Source of the DNA: Metellina segmentata | Lineage: Eukaryota; Arthropoda; Arachnida; Araneae; Tetragnathidae | Direction of reading: 5' to 3' | Assembly (NCBI GenBank): GCA_947359465.1 | Contig: OX375877.1 | Location: 68,116,698-68,180,697 of the forward strand | Length of the DNA: 64,000 nt | Shown: positions 24,391-35,179 of the stretch, one piece after another | Layout: every line of letters starts with the position of its first letter | Numbering within the stretch: the first letter of the stretch is position 1 | Position numbers and translations under genes: made by a program | Notes under the pieces: model-generated | What the model was told of the DNA's origin: nothing | Database searches by the model: none | What the model saw: only the letters and a program-made list of their open reading frames with translations

Positions 24391-25351
24391 ATGTTAATTT
24401 CCTTAATTGCGATATATATGTATATATCTGCTAAATCACAGAGAGGACGAAAGTGTGTGTTGAGTGATCGTGACAGACGATCATTAAGGAGGATTGTGAC
24501 TAAAAATAAGAAGATCATAGATGCAAAAGTTACTGCTGAAATGAATGTCGTGCTCACAAACCAAAACAATAAGAAGGGAGCTCCATAAGCAGGGTATTTC
24601 TGACAGAGCTCAACAATTCAAAAACCATTCATCACTAATGCTAATGCCTGTAACAGGAAAAAGTGGTGTTTAAGTCATAAAGCCTGGACTATGAAGCAAT
24701 AAAAGACTTTAATTTGGGCGGATGAGTCTTGTTTCACACTGTTTCTCACTTCTGGCCGAGTTTACGTCTGACGAACGCCATCCCAAGCCTATAATACAGA
24801 CTGCTTGTTGACAAGAGTGAAACATAACGGGGGTTCGGAGATGGTTTGGGCAGCTATACCGTAGTTTTCTGTGTGCCCCATGATTACTCTGCAAGGGCAC
24901 ATTAAGGCCAAGGATTATGTGAACATTTTGGCCCATCAAGTCCATCCCATGGTACAAACTTTGTTCCCCAATGGTGATGGTGTCTTCCAAGACGACAAAG
25001 CCCCTGTTCACACAGCTTACATCGTCCAGGACTCGTTTTCTGAGCACGAAGATGATTTGTCACATCTCCCCTGGCCATCACAGTCACCAGACCTCAATAT
25101 TATTGAATCTTTGTGGTCAACCTTGAAGAGAAAAGTGCGTGATCATTATCCATCGCCATCATCGTTATCTGAACTTGCCACCGTTTTGCAGGAAGAATGG
25201 TACACTATTCCCTTGGCAAGCATAGAGTAACTGTAGTTATCCATACCGAGAAGACTACAGGCTATTTTAAATGCCAACGGTTTTCCTACACCATATTAGG
25301 CAAGGTTACGTGTTTTGTTTTAGGTGTTTCCATATTTTCGTCCAACCCCGG
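24391..25351 (+). pseudogene. Tc1/mariner transposase remnant with DD36E spacing
   Basis: An N-terminal helix-turn-helix piece is readable at about 24433-24588. The first catalytic Asp is in WADES (24715-24729). The second is in QDDKAPVH (24988-25011, Asp at 24994), and the catalytic Glu is in LNIIESLW (Glu at 25105). Counting residues between the second Asp and the Glu gives 36, a DD36E arrangement; DD36E Tc1/mariner elements are known (the Incomer group). Stops and frameshifts between the N-terminal piece and the core (for example around 24640-24720 and 24865) make it inactive. The right terminus reads GTTTCCATATTTTCGTCC and ends in CCCCGG before TA at 25352. No left terminus was found, so the copy is 5'-truncated. 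Confidence 0.85.
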
Positions 25352-26449
25352 TATATATATATGTACATGTAGTTTTGTTGTATAACTGTACTGTGTTTTG
25401 TTTCAAGATATGATTGTTGCGTGTTTTGTACTTCTAGTCTTCTTTCGTCGTCATATTATTAGAGTAACACTTTTGACAGTATGGATGTATAATAAATATA
25501 AATAAAAATAATAGCATATATTGATAAGTGTATTTGAATAATGAGTAGAGAAACGAAAAGAAAATAGTGTATCCCCTAAAACGAAATAAAATTTAAGTTT
25601 TACTAGTGATAATATAGAATGGCTAACAAGAAAAAAATATATAAAAAATGGAATGCATTTTATCACATCATTCTGAAATTTTTTTATAAAAAGGAGTGCA
25701 TGAAACAAAAACAAGCTAAAAATCCTAGATGGTAAAAAGCATTCTTAAGAATGCAATTTAACTTTTATACAATTTCTATGCCAAACTGAAAGTCTATTTT
25801 ACCAGTTTAGAATTGCAAAGTAGAAGATGAAAATCTGTTTGAAGATTTTTAAAATAATGACTTTCTGTGGACTGCAAACAAAATTTTAAACATTGGAAGC
25901 TCTTTTTACTTTACTGAAGCCACGGGGGAGCTATATTATTCCTCAGTTCATTCTTTTGAAATTTTACAAAAACAGAGGGATTTTCAAAGAATTGGATTTC
26001 CATTGAAATACGGTTAAGGGAATTCATCCAAAAAAAGACATTTTTATCTTGAAAAAGCTGGATTGTCAGAACACTAATGACTTTAACATGAGTTTAAAAT
26101 GACAATAACTAGATAAACGCCATTGTACACACACACACACATCCTCCCTCTAAAATACCTGCCAACTTACTGCATGCACTTAATTCGGCTTGTTTTACAA
26201 GAATTTCTTTTCTGTTAGAAGACCGTAGCATAACATTGCACTAAAACTTTTGACTTCAAATATATGAGGCATTCATAACAAGAGTGATTCAAATCCATTT
26301 TATAACATTTTGAGGTACATCGAGTTAAAGATTCTTCTCGTGTGTACATTTCCTATTTGACAGGCTTTTCTTCTACCATTTCTCGTGAACCAAAGCAACT
26401 AGATACTTGATTCAAAGATGGCTCAGTGAGATCGTGAAATACTGGAGCC
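25352..26449. other. AT-rich stretch without a recognisable gene
   Basis: A minus-strand frame at 25451-25714 is low-complexity F/I/K-rich and unsupported. A short (AC)n lies near 26130. Confidence 0.5.
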
Positions 26450-26810
26450 AGCTGCCACACAGCTCTTGTTTTTGCTTCGCGAGTTTTACGAGCGACAAAA
26501 AGGAGACGAAAACAGAAGCATCTTCTGCAGGTGTTCTTTCCGACTGACCTTTGACCTTTGCCGTTGGGGGACGTGGAGACTGCGGGGGAGTCCGGAGTCG
26601 ACGGGGAAAGAGCGAGAAGCGAGGTTGTGCTTTCCTCGCGCTGACCCGTGAGATACACACCTCGTTGTATGAATGTTAATTCTTTTCAAATTGTAAATAT
26701 TGATTTCTAACTACTAAGAACGTGATTTGCTTAGCAGTTGGTTGTTTTCTCCTCATGTACAATTTCGTACAATTCTTATGCTACCATTTTTGGGAGACGA
26801 CACCACAGTT
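26450..26810 (+). repeat. Diverged dispersed repeat, paired with 62840-63250
   Basis: GC-richer than its surroundings. Blocks TTTGACCTTTGCCGTTGGGG (about 26550) and GACGACACCACAG (about 26797) correspond to TTGACTTTTACCGTTGGG (62955) and GACGACACCACAAC (63244), with similar spacing and weaker matches between. It may be an LTR or leader of a retroelement. The several overlapping frames here are unsupported. Confidence 0.5.
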
Positions 26811-28178
26811 CTAAAAAGATTCAACTTAAAGGATTTCGAGTGAGTGATAATCAGAATTTGACCAGAAAGTAGGCTTAATCCACTCTTGTTCTGAACGCCT
26901 CATATATTGATTGCAGGGTCGTTGCTCAAATTTCATACATTATATAAAAAATTCAAAATGAATATAGTCACCACATTTCATAAATTAAAATTAAATAATG
27001 TTGATTTACTGTCTTTAGTAAACGCATGTCGTGCCGGCATTATAACAAAGCTATTATTTTTTGCTTTCATCTCGTTATTCTATTCCCCAATCCCTTATTT
27101 TTTTAATTTTCACGACATTTTTTACTTAAGTTGTCTGTCTTATGTTTGGTTCAGCACGGACAAGTATCGCCCCTTGAGCCATAAAACCCCAAAACAACCA
27201 CGCAAGTGAAATACAATTGAGGAATATTTTTAAACGGTATTTTGTTTGCATTTTTCAAAAGAACTCTTATTGGCGTTAATTCGATGTATTTTATAAAGTG
27301 AGATTCTAATCTCACTTTATAAAATGCTGATTCTGCTGCATTTCAATGACTTTTAAAGTTTTGATTGGTTGTGTGACGTCACGAGTGGAGTTTCAAATTG
27401 TTCTGATTGGTTGTGGAATGTCAAGAGCGAAACGATATGCGAAATACCAAAAATCATTATATTCGAAATCGTCATGGAAATAATATAGAGTATAATATGA
27501 TTGCCATTTGCAGCTCACTGTTTTAAGTGTTAATAAAAAAAATTAAGTTTACCAATATTATTTTACCAGTATATTGCTCAAAAAACAACACCATACAAAA
27601 CAAAGCAAGTTGACAGATAGTGGTGGGAAAAGGTTTATACATAACCTGCGAGATCACGCACCATCAGGTTTTAAAAAATATATAAATGACGTTTGACCAA
27701 AATAAATTAATTTTTGTTATGCACCCGTAGTATGACGGGCCATTTATCCTAGTTTCCAATAACGTACGTAGTAAAACATTCACACCTCTCAGTCATGTGA
27801 GTTACAAAAATTAGCTTCTGGACGAAAACGTTCTACACCAACAAGATAACTCTACTGTGAGCTTAATCTAGAACACGCGCAGCAGAAATACACTCATGTC
27901 CATAAATTAAGGATAATGCCAGCACTGAGCTACTTACAGAACGCTTGTGAACAATTTTACTTCTTTGCTACTATTCCTTATATACACCTCTCTTACACTC
28001 TCGTCATTGTGAAGTACTATCGGCTTCATCTGATGGCTTCTTGTAATTTCGAAATTATTCTTGAAGATATGTGCGATAATCTTACATGTGAAACTTTTAC
28101 TTTAGAGTTCGATTTCCGCGTGATTCTGAATTATCCTTAATTTATCGACATGAGTGTAGTTTAAAACATCAATTTATA
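26811..28178. other. AT-rich stretch with an isolated perfect palindrome
   Basis: No supported gene. Frames at 26907-27209 and 27916-28140 lack motifs. It contains the palindrome listed at 27288-27325 and two related GATTGGTTGTG blocks near 27363 and 27401. Confidence 0.5.
27288..27325. repeat. Perfect 38-bp palindrome (18-bp arms, 2-bp centre)
   Basis: ATTTTATAAAGTGAGATT, then CT, then its exact reverse complement. It is isolated in otherwise ordinary AT-rich DNA. Confidence 0.95.
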
Positions 28179-29041
28179 CATAGTTCAGTCACATTAATGT
28201 GACCACCACCTACTTTCGACGTCAACGTGAAATAACCAATCACAAAAGGCAGGTGGCAGAACGTTGCAGTGAAGTGTATATAAAGGATGTCCTAGGTCAT
28301 CGGAAAGCATTTCAATTGTTGGCGTAATACAGAAACGTAGCGATTTATCCGACGTCTAAAAGGGCATGATTATTGGCTTTCGGGCCAAGGGTGGAAGCAT
28401 TTCGGAAACGGCTAATTTTGTGAACTGTTCGCGTGCCGCCGTGGTAAAAGTATACCGTCCATGACAAAATGGCACTATCCAAAATCAGCGTCGTGGCACA
28501 TGTGATGCACCACGGGCTATAGATGACAGAGGCGAACGAAGGCTACGGAGATGCGTTCGGGCGAATAGACGTGCAACTGTTGAGCAACTGACCGCCCAGA
28601 TGAACCAGGGGGCTACCAAGAGTGTATCCTCAACAACGGTTCAGCGAACGTTGCTGCGCATGGGCCTCCGCAGCAGACGCCTGGTTAATGCACCTATGCT
28701 GACTGCTGTTCATCGACGACGAAGGCTGGAATTTGCACACCAGTACCGCAACTGGACGTCCACAGAGTGGCGACATGTGGCTTTTTCCGATGAATCCCGT
28801 TTTATGCTCCATCAGACAGATGGACGTTGGCGTATACGGGGTGAAACGTCTGAAAGCAAACACCCTGCAACAATTGCAGGAAGGATCCAGGCTGGAGGAG
28901 GGAGCATTATGGTTTGGGGAATGTTTTCCTGGCATTCACTGGGTGCACTCATCATCAGAAACCTAATTGACTCTCTTCCTGCACGTCTCGGTGGTTATTC
29001 TGGCTTTTGACAGGTGGTCACAGTAATGTGACTGGACTGTG
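28179..29041 (+). mobile_element. Internally deleted Tc1-like element with terminal repeats and TA duplication
   Basis: The element is bounded by TA at 28177-28178 and 29042-29043. Inverted termini start CATAGTTCAGTCACATTA on the left and CACAGTCCAGTCACATTA on the right (reverse complement). The transposase frame begins near 28365 (helix-turn-helix region GFRAKGGSISETANF) and, after a stop near 28463, is open at 28600-29010, including the first catalytic Asp in FSDESRFML. The sequence then jumps from the LIIRN region to a typical C-terminus (GGYSGF), so the part with the second Asp and the Glu is deleted. At 863 bp it is well short of a typical full-length Tc1. It is non-autonomous, but both ends are intact. 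Confidence 0.9.
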
Positions 29042-30100
29042 TATATGTGTAAAAGTGCACTTAACTTAAAAATGAAAAAAAAAATGGAGCTAACTTGTTT
29101 TTGCAGTAACTGACGATATAGTGTGTATCCATTACTTTTTTGTCAACTCGTCCCGTTGAGGCACAAATAAATCCAATAATGACAGCTTTTGCTAAGATTG
29201 GTCGCGTATATTTGAACTCTGAAGTACTCTCATCCTTTCATCATCAAGAAACAGCATTGCGTTACTTCGCTTACACATGGGCCACAGAAGCCTGATTGGA
29301 AAAGTAACTGAGGGCTGCAAGTTTGAAACTAGGACCAACCAAAGACCCTCACGTACACGACAAAGGTTGAAGAGTGGAGTGCCAGCTCAGATGTTGTCCT
29401 TGAAGGGATTGGTTCCTTCAATTATGCACCAAGCATAGCCGAGGTAACCCTTCTATAAATAACAGAAACTTACGTGGTAGATTTGGGGAATAAAGAAACA
29501 AGTTGTAAATTTTCATCGTTTATTGAAATGACTGTGGACAGGTATGTAACACAAATATGATAGCATCAAATTTAAATAAAATATTCAAAACAAAGCCTAG
29601 ACTCTGACTTTTAAGAAACTAGAACTAACAAGGGTTGATGTTGAACATCAACATCTGATGCGAAGAATGTTTTCTAAGTGTTCTTAAGACATAGTATTTA
29701 TACTCTAGACTTGAACGTCATGACACCTGCCAATCGGAAACCGAAATTTGTAGTGGCTAAAATTTGCATACGATTACGATACACTTATCATTTGACCGTG
29801 GTTGGAAATTACATGGCATACTCGTATCTTTCCCTAGTGTATTCATCCAGGACCGTCGCCAATAGGCCTTTTGTTGTTCCAGTGCTATGGTTATTAACTA
29901 CCTACCATTGCTCTATAGGGCCTTTGTTGCATAATTGAAACAAAACAAACATGACTTATTCATAAAGCCCATTTATTAAACAAAATATTTATAAAAAAAA
30001 AGATAGTGTACGTATGATATCATTCATAAAAACTACGATTTTTGCTCACTGGAGCAATTACAAAAAATATCGACCTTACAAAAACTTAACATGACATGAT
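29042..30100. other. Stretch with SINE-A scraps
   Basis: Plus-strand fragments of the SINE-A body are readable at 29330-29430 (AGTGCCAGCTCAGATGTTGT) and 29785-29905 (TTTGACCGTGGTTGG, then GACCGTCGCCAATAG). No gene is seen. Confidence 0.5.
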
Positions 30101-30104
30101 TGGC

Positions 30105-30500
30105 ATGACCTTCAACCAACCTTCAAAATATGATCCATTTTATTCCCGTCACAAAGGATACCGAAACTCAACAGACCGCAACAAGTACGGGCGAGTTTTC
30201 AACCCTCTCTAAGTTTGTTAAAAACGAATTTATGTTCAGCACTCTTGGGATTGATTGGTTTGTGGATTTTATGGCGCAATAGTCCGTTGTGTTCCTCCAG
30301 TATGACGGTAATTAATTACGATTCCCACCCCCTTATTCTTATTGAGTGACCTTTCAACCTTCAAAATATTATCCATTTTATCCCCCCCCCACACACAGAG
30401 GATACAGCAACTCAACAGACCGCACCAAGTACACACAAGTGATCGATTTCCAACCCTTTCCAAGTTTGTTAAAGACGAATTTATATTCACCACTTGGAAT
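30105..30500 (+). repeat. Diverged two-copy direct repeat, period about 242 bp
   Basis: 30105-30240 (CTTCAAAATATGATCC, then ACTCAACAGACCGCAACAAG) is repeated at 30355-30485 (CTTCAAAATATTATCC, then ACTCAACAGACCGCACCAAG). A SINE-A scrap with TGTGTTCCTCCAGTATGACG lies between, at about 30265-30330. Confidence 0.8.
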
Positions 30501-31068
30501 TAATTTACCCTGCCTCAGAAACAAATAACCGACGTTGGAATCCCACGCTTTGCCCGCATTTCTGTTTCGTCCATCTCTTGAAGTGCGCCCTGGAACCGAT
30601 GAAATTACAATGAGGTTTCTTTCAAACAGAAACTCCCTTTGCTCCAAGCCTCCAATCTCCCCTGGGGTCAGCTTTGCAAGATCCATTAATTACTCTCCAA
30701 CACCCGAGGACTTTTCGATGGCGCTAAATGGTCTCGAAGTGAGCCAATTTATCGTCCTGAGACAGTTTGCGGAGTGAAGTGTTGACAAAATGGCGAGCTG
30801 ACGAAATTGTTTTCTGTTCTGAAGGTCAGTGTTACTGAACTTGACGATAAATCCAGCTCGCCTGCTGATTGGGTACTGTAACTCTGCAACGTTTATTGCG
30901 TTCGGGGGGAAGTTTGTCAGGCCCTTCAAATCTGTGTCTCTCCCTCGGAAGGCCACGCTTTTAGGTAGTGTATTGATGTGTAAAGCAGCAGTTCGACCCT
31001 CAAGGGGATCGATTCTACCGGGAAACAGGATATCCCCATCGAATTTGAGGGGCCCTGCACCACATTAG
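30501..31068. other. GC-richer segment with open frames on both strands, unrecognised
   Basis: Open frames occur on plus (30535-30777, 30829-31068) and minus (30378-30686, 30690-30956) with unusually balanced base composition for this window. The plus-strand frames could be one broken coding sequence, since they read on in sequence with stops at about 30775-30830. I do not recognise any domain. Candidates are an old transposon or foreign coding fragment; coding status is undecided. Confidence 0.35.
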
Positions 31069-31284
31069 ATTACTAGGTCATGGCACTTTATCCTTATAAA
31101 ATTCAAATACATATCATCACTAGATAAACAGATGAAAATGTTGGTCTAATTAGTAGAATAAATGACAAACCAAAAGAAAACAACTGATAAAGATTAAAGG
31201 CTTAAATAAAAGAACGCTAAATGCCGTTTCCATTAATCAAATACGTCCACCACCAGTACAAAAGTAAGTCACAAGGTAGGTTGT

Positions 31285-31521
31285 TAATTAGCGTCACACT
31301 GAAGCAACACAGTGGGCTACAGGTGTTCGGGACCAATCACTAAAGGAACGATCCAAGGTAATTTTTTTGGTAGGATTGTGGGAAAATAGTCCCGTTGGTT
31401 CCCATCGCACTCGCGGATGTATACATAATAGGTAACGCGCCGCATAACATTGTAACTAATCAGACATGGAATGTAAGCCGCGGAAGCAAGAGCTTCGCGC
31501 TTTAACTAATTGAGCTATGAC
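31285..31521 (-). mobile_element. SINE-A scrap and another tRNA-like fragment
   Basis: Minus-strand SINE-A 3' end at 31287-31360 (TTAGCGTCACACTGAAGCAA). A tRNA-like A-box region at about 31490-31520 (minus strand CATAGCTCAATTAGTTAAAG) is interrupted by the MITE at 31522 and resumes at 31944. Confidence 0.5.
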
Positions 31522-31943
31522 CAGGGCCCGATTTAGAAAATTTGGTATAGTAGGCACAACACGCAGGAAGCCCCCCCCCCCATATTATTTGTTCATCACA
31601 AAAACTAATGTTATAACAATAATTGGTACTTACGTATTTGACTGTTGAACGTTTCACAGATATCACCAAAAAGTTTGAGAAAATCGTGACATTACTTACA
31701 ACTCTTGGCAAAACAAAATAAAGCAGATGACAATTAAAAACATAATAGTTAGATAATCAATGTAATTACAAGAATGTGATAGTGGGGGAAACGGTCGACG
31801 GACATTTACATAAATACCCAATAATTTATGTAACTACTTAAAAACTTTTTATAATGTTTAGATACTTTTGAAACTTAGGGGCCCTCTAAATTATGGGGGC
31901 CCTAGGCCCGTGCCTCACGGGCCTAATGGTAAATCAGGGCCTG
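31522..31943. mobile_element. hAT-type MITE with 8-bp target duplication
   Basis: Termini are CAGGGCCCGATTTA on the left and, as reverse complement, CAGGCCCTGATTTA on the right. Flanking octamers GCTATGAC (31514-31521) and GATATGAC (31944-31951) differ at one base. Eight-base duplications and CAGGG-type ends are characteristic of hAT elements. There is no transposase frame; length is 422 bp. Confidence 0.85.
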
Positions 31944-32084
31944 GATATGACGAGCTCTATTGAATGTCAATTCGACTCTGGCGCTTCTTTCCCTTTTATT
32001 GTAACTGTTTTGTTTTGTCCCATGTCCCTTTTAAATAATAAAGTGTCTGTATCTTAACTAGCAGTTGTCTATTTAATCCCATAG

Positions 32085-32392
32085 TTTTTAATTAACGTCG
32101 TACTAGAGCAACACAACGGGCTATTGACGTCGGTCCGGGATCAATCCCTCAAGGGAAAGATCCAAGGATAACGCCTCGTAATTTTCAACCACGGTCAGAT
32201 GACGAGCACAACCCCTGAAATACCACCCCTCTCTCCAAACTTCTACATCAAGCCAGTGTGAGCACATTTGGGGCCATGGCAGATTTAACGTGCACCAGTC
32301 TCCAAGTACACGACGGTCTTTGGGTAGACATGGTTCCGAACTCGCAACCATCCGGTTGCTAATTTAATGCTCTTCCAACTGGTTGGTCCCCA
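32085..32392 (-). mobile_element. SINE-A-body element with variant head
   Basis: The body starts TTAATTAACGTCGTACTAGA. The head at about 32330-32392 reads on the minus strand GGGGACCAACCAGTTGGAAG, then GCGAGTTCGGAACC (B-box-like). This differs from the head of the 6301/9005 copies while the body is the same. Confidence 0.85.
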
Positions 32393-32789
32393 AATAAACA
32401 ATTTAAAACTTTGATCAAATTGGTAGAAAAATATATACTTCAAAACAACGACTAACAAATATTTTAAAGGCTCAGAAATAATCGCCAATGACTGTTTCGG
32501 GGGATCAAAGACGTCCACCAACATCAAGGCAGAAGTAAACCACATAAAAAAAACGCGATTTTAATATTTTGTTCTAGAATAGTATATATTGGCCCAAACT
32601 ACACTTTGTAAGTATAAAATTAGGTAACTCATTCATTTTACTTTGTAGTGCTTCACTGCCCTTTGACGTGTCCTGGAAAAGGCTGGGTTGAAAAAGTGAT
32701 CTGGGAAATCTAGAAAAACGTATTTAAACTTGTTTATCCTTGTGACTTAATTCAGTCCTGATCATGGTAAACGTCTTGATACACCGAAA

Positions 32790-33000
32790 CGCCCACTGGC
32801 GATATCTTCTAATCCTTTTATCTTTATTATTCGTTGTTTTGAAGAATTTCATTTTTACAAAATGGCATAAAAATGGCGACTTTCCATCTTTCTAAGCCTT
32901 TGATCTTTATTAGTCTTCGTTTTGAAGGCTTTTCATTTTTTTTTCTTTATATTCATCGAAATAACGACTTACTATCTTTTGTAAACCTTTATTTACTATT
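32790..33000 (+). repeat. Degenerate tandem repeat, about 70-85 bp units
   Basis: Three diverged units can be aligned, each with a GGCGA/AACGAC start, a CTTTTATCTTTATTA-like block and, in two of them, a CGTTGTTTTGAAG / CGTTTTGAAGG block (32803, 32875, 32961). Confidence 0.6.
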
Positions 33001-33099
33001 GATCAGCACTATTTAACATAAATGCATGCTTGTTTTGATTCACTTCTATAGTTTGTAATACAGTAGAAAGATTTATAGCTCCAAATTCAGAAAACATTG

Positions 33100-33430
33100 C
33101 AAAACGCGTTTAGATGTTTTCAAGTTCCGTTCACACGAGTTAAGATGTTTCCATTTCAACCTTCTCCTGCGCCCACATCAAGAAGCAGGAGATATAATAA
33201 GTCTGAGTCTGAAGTCTTCTCTCGGATATCACAGCACAAATACACAAATGATTTGGATATTATTCTACTACCACTCCAACGTTTTAATATTTACGAAAGT
33301 GAAGTATGTATAAGCATTAATAAATACTCTTGTCATGTAGATGTTTATAAATAAATTCCCTCGTATGTTTCCTATCATATTTACAAGCAGTAGCAGTTGA
33401 GAAATGTTTGAAACTGAAGCTAAAACCTTA
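33100..33430 (+). repeat. Diverged dispersed repeat, paired with 10640-10945
   Basis: Matching blocks include TATTCTACTACCACTCCAAC (33257), TCTTGTCATGTAGATGTTTA and TTTGAAACTGAAGC (33407). An open frame at 33097-33354 covers part of it; its coding status is unknown. Confidence 0.55.
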
Positions 33431-34224
33431 AAACTTTAAACTTAACATAAGGATCCGTCTTCATATTTATTTATGTATGATATTCGAAACATTTCTGTAG
33501 CAACCTCCACTTTCTCTTTTAATGAATAGAAATGTTCCCAATAAAAATTAGGCTTAGTAAAAAAATTTCTGTAAATTTGATCAAAATTGCTGGCGATTTA
33601 GGAGAGAAGCACTGCTTATAGTGTCCCCCTTCCTCTTAAAAAGTAGGAATGTTAAATAAAGGTTACGTATATTTTAGCATATTTTCTAATTTGCTCTTCA
33701 TTGACTTTTATGTTAATTTTTACGAACAATATTTCAAAAATACCTGGGATTTATATTATTTTATATAATAAACTAAAGAAAATATTTTTTCTGAATGCTA
33801 AGCAATAAAAAGATCAACATAACTTACATTGATTAATAAATTTTACTTAATCCTTTACAACTATTTCGACATTTTACAAACAGATTTACACCACAGGAGC
33901 ATCAATCTATGACATCTGCTTCTGATGCTTGTCCCAAATCTTTGATACAAGCTTCGTGTATTTAACTCAAATGAAAATATAAGTTGCATATATTTTGGCT
34001 AGTTTAATCCAGAAAATCAGAATGCTATACATTATAGGGGTTACCCGTCGAAAAATGTTTGAGTTGATTCAAATTTTAATTTGAAGACCAAACTAAAATT
34101 TGATTCAAATTTTAATTTGAAGACGGACTCTTCTGCAAATAAAATGAGCATCTATTTATAGAAAATATTATTCCGAAACTAATAACATTTTTAATTTATT
34201 TGTGCAAGTAAACTACTGGATATT
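33431..34224. other. AT-rich stretch without a recognisable gene
   Basis: Contains a short direct duplication (GATTCAAATTTTAATTTGAAGAC at about 34065 and 34100). Nothing else is seen. Confidence 0.5.
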
Positions 34225-34940
34225 TTTTTATCTCTACTATTATAAAAGGAAGTGTGTTTGATTCGCGTCCGCAAAATCTTGACGATCTATGGCACTTACA
34301 GCAATGAGATTTGGCACACAGGTAGTCCAAATTTTTTGCAATTTTTGGGTCGCGGCGAAATTTTAGAATTCAATCTAGAAGATTTCTTAATGAATTTAAT
34401 AGTTTTATTCTTTACCTGGGGGCTTCTTTAAACGCGTTTCGTCCGGACGAAAGAAGAAACCCTCAAAAATGAACCTTTTCTCTCTCCCACGTGTCTTTCT
34501 TTTATATTTTCGCAAGAGATTGTGACGTCACGTGAACTTTCTTTTTACAAAAAAAAAAAAAAAAAAAGATTGCATAATCTGCCCTTCGCGTTAAAAAAAA
34601 AAGAAACAGATTACATTTCCTGTCCCCTTTTCGACGAATGAGAGCAAGAAATTAAAAACACATTGACTGTGATTGTTAAGTTTTTTTTTTTCTTAAAGTC
34701 AGAATTGCTAAAGATAGATTAAAAACTTCAGCGGTTTGAAATCTGCGGAAAATTTCACTTTAGATTGATGCCTAAAAGTATGATTTTCTTGAAATAACGA
34801 ATTTTTAAATTGAATATATTTTCGACGGATTTGAAATGTGCGTAAAATTTTACACCAGATTAATACCTTACATCACGGCGTTGCCAACACCACGGCAACC
34901 AACACCACGGGCAACACCAGGCTAACCTCGCTGTGGCTAG
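34225..34940 (+). repeat. Dispersed non-coding element, family of 16791-17300
   Basis: Starts near CTCTACTATTATAAAAGG and continues with GAGATTTGGCACACAGGTAG, GTCGCGGCGAAATTTTAG and a TGTGACGTCACG block. It includes poly-A tracts near 34550 and 34590 and ends in a run of ACACCACGGCAAC units near 34885-34915. Shared blocks also occur at 3370 and 9598. No transposase frame. The opening and the GGCACACAGGTAG motif recall Helitron-derived arthropod repeats; this is a suggestion only. Confidence 0.5.
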
Positions 34941-35179
34941 TCTATAAATAAAGCTAAATAGATTTCTTCTTCCCAACTCATATTTTTCGAAAATTTGAAA
35001 ATACTCAAGACAAACTGAATGACAGATTATCAAACTTTTTGCTTCATTCTACCCAGTGGCTTCAGTTTGGTCGCCGCTGCCACAATCAGATTCGTTCTAA
35101 AAGTAGTGAAAATGTGCTTGTTATCCATTTGAAGGAAACGAAACTGAAAGAATGTTTTGAAAAAAAAAATTATGAGTGA

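Noticed and set aside
26541..26571. A 31-nt minus-strand exon candidate with good splice sites (STSPNGKGQ).
   Set aside because: Its length is not a multiple of three, its phases do not fit the series, and the region is one copy of a dispersed repeat also present at 62840-63250.
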